Position numbers and translations under genes: made by a program
The notes under the pieces: generated by a model
What the model saw: only the letters and a program-made list of their open reading frames with translations
Database searches by the model: none
Told to the model about the DNA's origin: nothing
Part shown: one piece after another, positions 57,163 through 64,000 of the stretch
Layout of the letters: each line of letters starts with the position of its first letter
How positions within the stretch are numbered: position 1 is the stretch's first letter
Assembly (NCBI GenBank): GCA_032716605.1
Contig: CM064506.1
Location: forward strand, 1,712,493-1,776,492
Direction of reading: 5' to 3'
Origin: Paralithodes platypus
Lineage: Eukaryota > Arthropoda > Malacostraca > Decapoda > Lithodidae
Length of the DNA: 64,000 bases

Positions 57163-57352
57163 CATGTAGTATTGTATAGCTCTTAAGGTTCTGATATCGC
57201 CTATCACATTATCATTACTAAAACTTATATAGTTTAATTAATATACAGTACTGTATATGAAATAATAAAGAATAGTAGGCTATATTTAATTCATAAGATA
57301 ATGTGATAATCTACAGTGATATTCGAACCTTAAGAGCTATAAAATACCACTT
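57163..57352. repeat. Inverted repeat, about 50-bp arms
   Basis: TGTATAGCTCTTAAGGTTCT ... CTATCACATTAT (57172-57211) is mirrored by ATAATGTGATAAT ... GAACCTTAAGAGCTATAAAA (57298-57346). The loop is about 85 bp. Probably a fold-back MITE. Confidence 0.75.
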
Positions 57353-57905
57353 ATGCGCACTTATGCATTACGCTATCAAGACAGTTATTACAGAGTTTTC
57401 ACTAGAAACAGTGGCGTATCTAGGGTGGGGCAGGCAGGGCACGTGCCCTGGGTGCCACTTGAAGGAGGGCGCCAAATCATCCTCAAGTAAACTTTATATT
57501 TAACTATAGTGCAAATATAATATCAAGTATTATGCCTAAATACCTATCCATTTGTCATTAATATAATATGATGAAATGGCATAGCGGTTTCTTATTATGA
57601 TGTACAGTTAGTACAGTAATCACAGTAGGCTATATATATTTTAAATAATATTTAGCCTTTTAGGCAACGAATTCCTGCAAGCCATTGCCTAAACACATTA
57701 ATAGTTAAGTTACCCCTCTAAATATTTTCTGGGTGGTTTCCTTTCATTACCGGTACTATATTTTATGCAATGTTGAATGGTGTATATATTTATTGATATT
57801 CTTGATTATTTCTCATTTGACTGATTAGTTAATAGTAAAATATTGTTAATACTTACTATATAAGAGACCCACAAGAAAATTAGGATATAGGCTATGTATA
57901 ACTTT
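57353..57905. other. No recognisable gene
   Basis: 57403-57480 (GTGGCGTATCTAGGGTGGGG, CAGGGCACGTGCCCTGGGTG) looks like a transposon-end-type sequence, but I cannot place it. The rest is AT-rich. Confidence 0.4.
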
Positions 57906-58030
57906 AACCAATGGAAATACGCCTAACGGCCTTATTGGGCTATCCTTAGCTGGAATTATGCAAGGCTGGTACATGTCATATTTGTAACATACTATGTGGT
58001 ACCAACTCTGTAAATTGCTAACTGAATAAA

Positions 58031-58063
<33 letters not shown>
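57906..58063 (+). repeat. SINE/LINE 3' end with shared core and (ATT)n tail
   Basis: The core CAATGGAAATACGCCTAACG ... TTATTGGGCTATCCTTAGCT is shared with 58292-58339. It runs on to AACTGAATAAATATTATT and an (ATT)n tail at 58031-58063. Confidence 0.75.
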
Positions 58064-58065
<2 letters not shown>

Positions 58066-58145
58066 TCTCGAATGCTAGCGAACGTTCATTGTTGACAAAC
58101 ACTCGAGCCACCAGGCTACCCAGGCCTGGGACAGGCAAAGCAAGC

Positions 58146-58383
58146 GGCTCGCTTGGTGTAGTGACTAGCGTCTCGGACTTCTACCCAGAAGGCCCGGGTT
58201 CGCGCCCACGCTCGGCGCATTAAAGATTTTTCACAAGTACTGAGTCGTTACCATCCCTCATGAGCAAAGGGATGGGGTAGTAGTACAGGACCCCAATGGA
58301 AATACGCCTAATCGGCCTTATTGAGCTATCCTTAGCTAGCTTAGCATGCGCTAGCTTTAAGAACTATTATTATTATTATTATA
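58146..58383 (+). mobile_element. tRNA-derived SINE with conserved core and (ATT)n tail
   Basis: Box A TGGTGTAGTGAC at 58154 and box B GGTTCGCGCCC at 58197 define a tRNA-like head. It is followed by a body (GAGTCGTTACCATCCCTCAT), the core shared with 57907, and an (ATT)n tail ending at 58383. Head, core and simple-repeat tail is standard SINE architecture. Target duplication not obvious. Confidence 0.85.
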
Positions 58384-58900
58384 AGGATCCAGAGTCTCGG
58401 AGGTACGAAATATACCGTATGTATTCATCACTCTATACTATAATACTCCATTTCATTTTATCTGACAGTAAATTGAATACCTTAGCAACTGAGTTCTCAA
58501 TATGTAATGGAAATAAATGCCATTACTGTACTGTGTTTCTGCATCATATAAATAAAAAAAATCACAATTCAAAGCGTATTTGCTAAAAATTATTCGCAAC
58601 AGCTGATTAATCAGAGATGAATACATTGTAAATTTGCAATTTACCGTCAGCTGGACTGAAACTGACTATAGTCTATAGTTTAGGCCATGTAGGCGACGTC
58701 CTAGTTATTACATAATGGCTTCATGGCAACTAGGCCTATTAGACGATTAGGCCTATATTAATCTTAGAAGGATCTCAGGCAGCTCAAAGGATAATTGAGA
58801 TAGTTTGTGTTCTTGTAATGGTTAGAGATCCTTCCTACACTTAGTAAAATCATCTATTCTAATAGTTGTCAGAGTATGGGTTAACTATAGCATAATGATA
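58384..58900. other. No recognisable gene
   Basis: Contains GATCCTTCCTACACTTAGTA (58829) and GAAGGATCTCAGGCAGCTCA (58769) words of the dispersed TTAA-MITE family. Confidence 0.45.
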
Positions 58901-59003
58901 ATCAGATGATAAAAGTAAATTTGACCGTATCTTCAATATGGTAGATTATAATCTACCATATTGCAGATACGGTAATTTATACTTTTATGATTTATCATCT
59001 GAT
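58901..59003. repeat. 103-bp near-perfect palindrome
   Basis: ATCAGATGATAAAAGTAAAT at the left mirrors ATTTATACTTTTATGATTTATCATCTGAT (only the last 20 quoted: TTTTATGATTTATCATCTGA). The centre is TAGATTATAATCTA. No flanking duplication identified. Confidence 0.88.
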
Positions 59004-59239
59004 TTTGGCATCAAATCAAGGGTTTTCCTATAGATTTAGGTGAGATTATTTTGGATGTTGCTTAGGCTAAAATCTAAACACTTAAAATTTAGCTTAAAGG
59101 TTTAGACGTGGTTTAGAATGTAATTTTCCTTATTTCAGAACATTAATTGTGTAAGATCATGAAACCGTTCCTAGCGAAGAAGGAAAGAGGTTTTACCTTT
59201 ATTTCTTTAGAAAATTGTTTTATTACCTAGGCTAAATAA

Positions 59240-59735
59240 AATGGGTAGGCCATTTATTTGCAGAGATATGAGCATCGGTAAATTACGAAAGTCGTGAGTA
59301 AAGATTCGGCGACCGAGATAGCCTAGCCATGTTGTCCACACAATGACAACACATACACTCACTCGACAGCCAAACCATAACATAAGTGTGTTTCGGTAAT
59401 TATTCTCACCTCACACATTAACTACACAATGTGGAGTGTGCTAGTATTCACCCAATGCACGGGAACTATCATATCTACCTCCGGTATGCATAAAAACTTG
59501 GTTAGGCCATATACTTTATTTGCAGAGATATGAGCATCGGTAAATTACGAAAATCGTAGCTTCGGAATTCCCGCATAACTCGCCGTCTTATTATTTCTCA
59601 CCTCGCACAATAACTACACAATGTAGGGTGTTCTAGTCTTCACCCAACGCACAACAAAGATCATATCTACCTCTGGTAGGCATAAACACTTGGTTAGGCC
59701 ATATATTTGAAGAGATATGAGCTACGAAAGTCGGG
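59240..59735. repeat. Imperfect tandem repeat, three partial units
   Basis: TTTGCAGAGATATGAGCATC with GGTAAATTACGAAA occurs at 59257 and 59519, and a shortened GAAGAGATATGAGCTACGAA at 59709. ACTACACAATGT and ATCATATCTACCTC repeat likewise. Confidence 0.85.
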
Positions 59736-59799
59736 AGTAAAGGTTCGGCGCCCAGCTGGACCCCGCGCCAGTGTAAGTATTGACCGTGTTAGCAACATT

Positions 59800-60290
59800 T
59801 TGGCTATTTGGGGTGTACCACGTGCCACCAAAATCGCGTTTCCAAAACACGCGTTACCGGAGGACCAACTGTATTGTATACCATGGCTATCAAAAAATTA
59901 ACTGAAGGCGGGCAGTAAGCCCGAATACTACATGCTTGCCAAACGCACCCACAAATTTACCGTACTCAAGTAGGATGGGTCAATATGGCAGCAACTTTCG
60001 CAAGTGACGCTCGAAATCTGGATGTCGGATGTACTAAAATTTCGCCTCCAAGCATCAAACACCTTGACAATGACAGATTCCTGCAGTTCAGTTCACTATT
60101 TTTTTGCGTTTTCTAGTTTGATGTCGAATCTTTCATTATTTTTACTCTCTTTTTCGGGTTTCGACTGTGATTTTAGCGCCAAGATCAAATATTTTTGCGC
60201 GAACGTGGAATTTTGAAATATTTGGGGTATGGCGCAAAGTTTAATTTCGCCAACTTAGACGCCGCCAAATTCAGTGCTCCACTGTAAGTG
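59800..60290. mobile_element. Two CAGT-type transposon ends (unpaired)
   Basis: TTACCGGAGGACCAACTG-TA at about 59848 and GCCAAATTCAGTGCTCCACTG-TA at about 60265 (last 20: AAATTCAGTGCTCCACTGTA) look like right termini of pogo-like elements. Matching left ends were not found. The second encloses the repeat shared with 53343. Confidence 0.35.
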
Positions 60291-60423
60291 TAATATGAAA
60301 CCCTTTAAAAACTGTACCTCTAGGCCCCCTACTATAGGGTAAGACGGGGTAATTTCGCCGCGGCGCTAATAATTTGCATTCAAACGCCGATATCTCCGAA
60401 ACTATTGCATGGATTCGGCTGCA

Positions 60424-60540
60424 GTTTGGCTTAGGTTGTAGAGCAGTTTTGGTTTAGGTTGTAGAGCAAGTTTGGTTTAGGTTGTATAGATAGTTTGGCT
60501 TAGGTTGTAGATCTAGTTTGGCTTAGGTTTTGTTGTAGTT
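60424..60540. repeat. Minisatellite of about 29 bp
   Basis: Four to five units of TTTGGCTTAGGTTGTAGA with variable spacers. Confidence 0.9.
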
Positions 60541-61140
60541 TCGCGGGGCCTGGAGCCGGAGCTAGCGGCGCGTCTGACGGTATGGTCGGGTGAGTGTTGG
60601 GGTGTTTGTGGGTGGTTTATATGTGTGTATGTTTGTTTCTATGTTTGCGTGTGACACAGTGTTGGCAGTAGCCGTCAGCTGCTGCCTGGTACTTTGTATT
60701 AGCAACCTACACGCCGCACCCACACAAGACACGTCCACACCCGCACTAAATACTTACACACCTGTAGGCCTAATAAATACGTCCACAACCGCACTAGACA
60801 TGTCCACACCCGCACTACATGTCCACAACTCCACACCCGCAATAGACACAAAGGCGCATAGGCCTACACGTGTGACACACCTGCATCTCTGCCCGCCCTG
60901 TTCAGTTGTGTGTGTGTGCGTGCAACGTTTTTCTATTGGCATGTTTAGTTTCAGTTTGGGTTTGTGAATGTTTTCATTGCTTTTACCTGCGTGCTAGTGT
61001 TTTGTCTGGCCATTAATCATATAATGTTGTCTAGTTTACTAGCTAAATGATGCGTAAAATAGGAGTGACTTTGTTCAAAAATTCGGCAGCATGACCAAAA
61101 CATTATATATTTTTTTCGTTTTTTGGGAATCTATAGCAAA
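60541..61140. other. CACACC-rich low-complexity stretch
   Basis: GTCCACACCCGCACTA-type words repeat from 60735 to 60850. The 125-residue plus frame begins with a hydrophobic run resembling a signal peptide, but at GTG with no in-frame ATG start upstream. Its body is the simple repeat, so I do not call a gene. Confidence 0.5.
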
Positions 61141-61145
61141 AAGGC

Positions 61146-61514
61146 TAACCCTAGAGTGCCCTAGACCCAGTACGTGGGATACAACACTAGCCCTTGCAAG
61201 TTGCATGCCAGCTACTGTGGGTTCATATATTAGACATACAGTAACATCTTTGTAGAACATAACACTTTACCGTAGCGAGTGTACTCCATTTCAAACACGT
61301 CCGTAGCAGAGGCTGCAGAGCTCTCAAGATTGTGGGACTGAGTTTGGTTACGCGCGGGACTATTTATATCCACAAAATCAAGTTACAAAACTTTATCAAA
61401 ACTATTCTACCACATCAGAATCTATGTGAGTATATTATAAGGATTCCATAGAGCTTCACTTTCCCTAATAAATTATGTATAATAACGCTGCGAGTCTATT
61501 CGCGATAATTATCG
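61146..61514. repeat. Direct repeat beside telomeric sequence, copy 1
   Basis: From AACCCTAGAGTGCCC to GTCTATTCGCGATAATTATC. Matches 61621-61981 nearly throughout. Confidence 0.92.
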
Positions 61515-61599
61515 AGAATAGTTTTGATAGTAAACTATAGTTTTGATGTAAATACTACCGCAACTACGAATCTTGTTTCCGAGACCTAGTATATTATAT

Positions 61600-61625
61600 T
61601 AACCTAACCTAACCTAACCTAACCC
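61600..61625. repeat. Interstitial telomeric repeat (TAACC)5
   Basis: Five TAACC units, the complement of the GGTTA arthropod telomeric pentanucleotide. The array runs directly into copy 2 of the flanking direct repeat, which itself starts AACCCTAGACCC. Confidence 0.9.
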
Positions 61626-61981
61626 TAGACCCATTACGTGGGATACAACACTAGCCCTTGCATGCCAGCTATTGTGGGTTCATATATTAGACATACAGTA
61701 ACATCTTTGTAGAACATAACACTTTACCGTAGCGAGTGTACTCCATTCCGAACACTTTTTGTAAACATTGAACACGTCCGTAACAGAGCTCTCAAGGTTG
61801 CGGGACTGAGTTTGTTTACGTGCGGGACTATTTATATCGACAAAATAGAGTTACAAAACTTATCAAAACTATTCTACCACAACGGAATCTACGTGAGTAT
61901 ATTATAAGGATTCCATAGAGTTTCACTTTCCCTAATAAATTATGTATAATAATGCTGCGAGTCTATTCGCGATAATTATCG
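61621..61981. repeat. Direct repeat beside telomeric sequence, copy 2
   Basis: Counterpart of 61146-61514, with a private insertion CACTTTTTGTAAACATTGAA near 61752. Confidence 0.92.
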
Positions 61982-62025
61982 TTGGCGGTACCTGTCAAAT
62001 AGGTGTCCAGAGACTAAAATCGTAC

Positions 62026-62690
62026 CCAAAATTCTCCCCATAAAAGTTCATTTTCCAAACCAAACAAGTTTTAAATAGGCTACATTCTCCCCATAGAGGA
62101 TACCTGTATACAGTATTTTTGAGATATTCTCCCTATAAAAGGTAATTTTTTAACAATGTTTTTCAATACTCTCCCTATAGAGGGCAGTTTCCTAATTTTG
62201 TTGTTTTTCATCGGAAATTCTGTACTTTAACCTCACATTTTCCTTGATCTTCATAGCCTAGCCCTCCCATTTATAGATTGTTGGATAGGCCTAGCCTAAT
62301 TTCCACCTGTTCAATTTTTACAGTAATTTTTCCAAAATTCTCCCCATAGCCTACAAGTTAATTTTCCACACCAAACGACAATAAAATAAATTCTCCCCAT
62401 CATAGAGGATATATAGTTAGGCCTATCTATTTGTTTACACTATTATTCAAGAAACTCTCCCTATGAAAGGTAATTTTTTCTAGGCTACTTGTGGACAATG
62501 CTTTTTCATAGAAAATCCCTATAGAGGGCAGTTTTCCTTATTTCATTAAGTTTTTCATCGTAATTTGTGTACTTTAACCCCACATTTTCCCTGAACTTCA
62601 TAGGCTACTAGGCTAGGACTCCCCACATGGCCTAGGCTAGTGGGGGCCATTTTCAGATTGTTGGATAGGCCTAATTTGGTCATTAGGCTA
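62026..62690. repeat. Duplicated block built of CTCCCCATA-type words
   Basis: TTCTCCCCATA or CTCCCTATA recurs about every 35-80 bp. A larger unit of about 310 bp appears twice (62026-62330 and 62334-62690), with parallel TCCCTATAGAGGGCAGTTT, GTTTTTCATCG and GTACTTTAACC landmarks. Confidence 0.85.
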
Positions 62691-62984
62691 CTAGGCTAAT
62701 TTCCACCCATCTTTAGTATGAAAAAACACCGTATATCAAAGAAAAAAATGCAAAAAATAAGGATAATCTTCAAGGACACTACATCCGCTTTATTAGAAAC
62801 AATTTATTAGGGAAAATAGGGACCAATAGGCCTAGACTCGCCATATTTTTCTCATTATAGTCCGCATGGAGGAATTTCGTTATCGACACTTGAAAAAACT
62901 CTATTTCACAGAAAAATACACCAAAAATCTGTCAAAGATGTCAAATAGCGGGGGTGTGGGGGCGGCAGCACCCACCCATAATAC

Positions 62985-63025
62985 TAGGATAGGTTAGGTA
63001 AGGTTGTTAGGTTAGGCTAATGTCC
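62985..63025. repeat. Degenerate TTAGG-like repeat
   Basis: AGGATAGGTTAGGTAAGGTT and GTTAGGTTAGGCTAA: imperfect copies of the telomeric unit in the strand opposite to 61600. Confidence 0.65.
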
Positions 63026-63313
63026 TTTCAAAGGGGTATAGGCTAGTAAACACTAGGGTCAATATTTACAAGTCGCACCACAGCTGGGATCTCATTTCTA
63101 ATGGTAGTTTTGGGTTCCTATCATTCTAGGCTATGCTTCATTGCTATAGGCTATACTTTTTATCCACCGGAAAAAAAAAATCTTGGCTTAGGCCTAGGCC
63201 TAGCCTAATTTTTTGTTTAGCATTAGCCTAGGGGCCTAAACTAACCAAAAAACCTAACTGTACACAGTTCCCAATGTACATTATACAGTGTTTTGCCAAA
63301 ACATACAGAAAAT

Positions 63314-64000
63314 ATGACTGAACAATGCTGTAAAACCAAGTATCAGGACAGCAAGTGGATTGAAGAAGCAGAAAATAGCATGAAAAAACAGAAAGCCCTC
63401 TTACAGGATAGCAGTGAAAGTAGTGCAGACTCTCAAATGATCGGAAATAATGATCAAGTAAATATAGGTGAGAAAAATAAGCCTAGACCCCATGTGAACA
63501 ATGCCGAAGACCTAAGCGCAGTGTACTTATAGACATTGATAGGCCTAATAGTAACCGTGAAAGAGCCATAGACCTAGTAATAGGAGATACCCCCCGAGGA
63601 CTTAGACCTAAACCTAGTCAATCGAACGGTGGGCACTGAAACGGAAAATTCTCCAAGTGTTACAAGCGTACAACCCAGAGCACAAGATGAATCGGCAACC
63701 AATAGCACCAGGCAGACGAATCACATGAAGAAAATCTGTCGATACTATAAAACGAACAGCTGCAGATACAACATTAGTGGGAGAGGATGTAAGTACGCTC
63801 ACCCCAGACCATGCCCTAAACTGCTTAAACATGGGCTTGACAAAGAGAAAGGCTGTACACTAGGTAGAAAATGTGCACACTACCACCCCAAGCTATGTTA
63901 CAGCTCGATGAAGGACGGTACTTGCAACCGAAGAAAGTGTACCTACACTCATATGCAGGGAACAAAGAAAATAACTGCAGTCAGGACCAATATGGACAAA
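63314..64000 (+). CDS. Three-finger CCCH zinc-finger protein, probably mobile-element ORF1 (partial)
   Basis: The last open frame (63584 to the window end) contains, from the ATG at 63725, three CCCH-type fingers: C(RYYKTNS)C(RYNISGRG)CKYAH, a second ending CTLGRKCAHYH, and C(YSSMKDGT)C(NRRK)CTYTH followed by MQGTKK. CCCH fingers bind RNA or nucleic acid. A similar triple array occurs in ORFs next to reverse transcriptases in crustacean and other invertebrate genomes, from my general knowledge, not a search. Upstream in the same frame, 63314-63532 is open (MTEQCCKTKYQDSKWIEEAE...). Stops at 63530, 63569, 63575, 63578 and 63581 separate the two. A GT donor-like TAGGTGAGA lies at 63467, so either an intron or frame decay explains the gap. 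The 3' end is outside the window. Confidence 0.75.

Noticed and set aside
58146..58215. Functional tRNA gene
   Set aside because: The tRNA-like head is followed by a SINE body and (ATT)n tail, and the acceptor stem is not formed.
60590..60967. Secreted protein gene (signal-peptide-like start)
   Set aside because: The frame begins at GTG with a stop after the nearby ATG at 60582 in another frame, and its body is a CACACC-type simple repeat.
61600..61625. Chromosome end or endogenous viral integration at a telomeric repeat
   Set aside because: Only five units, with complex sequence on both sides and no viral-like gene in the window; an interstitial relic is simpler.

Overview
The window looks like repeat-rich nuclear DNA from an arthropod, most likely a decapod crustacean. 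This is an inference. The signs are an interstitial run of the arthropod telomeric pentanucleotide (TAACC/GGTTA), RTE-like non-LTR retrotransposon pieces, a triple CCCH zinc-finger ORF of a type I associate with crustacean mobile elements, very dense microsatellites, and AT-rich sequence with no bacterial gene organisation. I found no convincing host protein gene. Apart from three retrotransposon pieces and the CCCH ORF at the right edge, the open frames are shadows of tandem repeats or chance. Many begin at non-ATG codons.

Layout. 0.5-4.1 kb is a direct segmental duplication around a 33-bp minisatellite; the left copy is interrupted by an 886-bp TA-flanked inverted-repeat transposon. 4.1-6.7 kb is an eight-copy 327-bp satellite derived from a tRNA-like SINE, with two inverted solo relatives at 7.4 and 8.7 kb. 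8-21.5 kb is a mosaic of SINE copies (family B: tRNA-like head with box B, tail near GTTGGTTGGTG), TTAA-flanked MITEs, a 513-bp element with a (CAA)n tail, and diverged segmental duplications (14.64 versus 20.08 kb; 14.15 versus 18.48 kb). 21.5-27.5 kb is AT-rich with few features.

27.57-42.34 kb is one uninterrupted array of a roughly 479-bp satellite: about 29 main units, six of them carrying an extra 159-bp internal duplication, with higher-order repetition. 42.3-51.3 kb holds an RTE C-terminal fragment and a stack of nested DNA transposons. The clearest is a 1.9-kb TA-flanked element sitting inside a fold-back repeat (family A: arms with GCAAGTTTTACATT and CTATGTGGAAA). It itself contains another family A copy and a (CAA)n-tailed element with its own target duplication. 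51.3-52.4 kb is an RTE-like reverse transcriptase fragment with an intact frame but both ends missing. 52.8-58.4 kb is further SINE and MITE nesting. 58.4-63.3 kb is rich in the words TAGGCC and CCTAGG, with local duplications and telomere-like repeats. The last 0.7 kb carries the CCCH zinc-finger ORF, running off the edge.

The parts do not form a pathway. The biology visible here is repeat dynamics: SINE-to-satellite conversion, satellite homogenisation, and successive transposon insertions whose order can be read from nesting, target duplications and paralogous empty sites.
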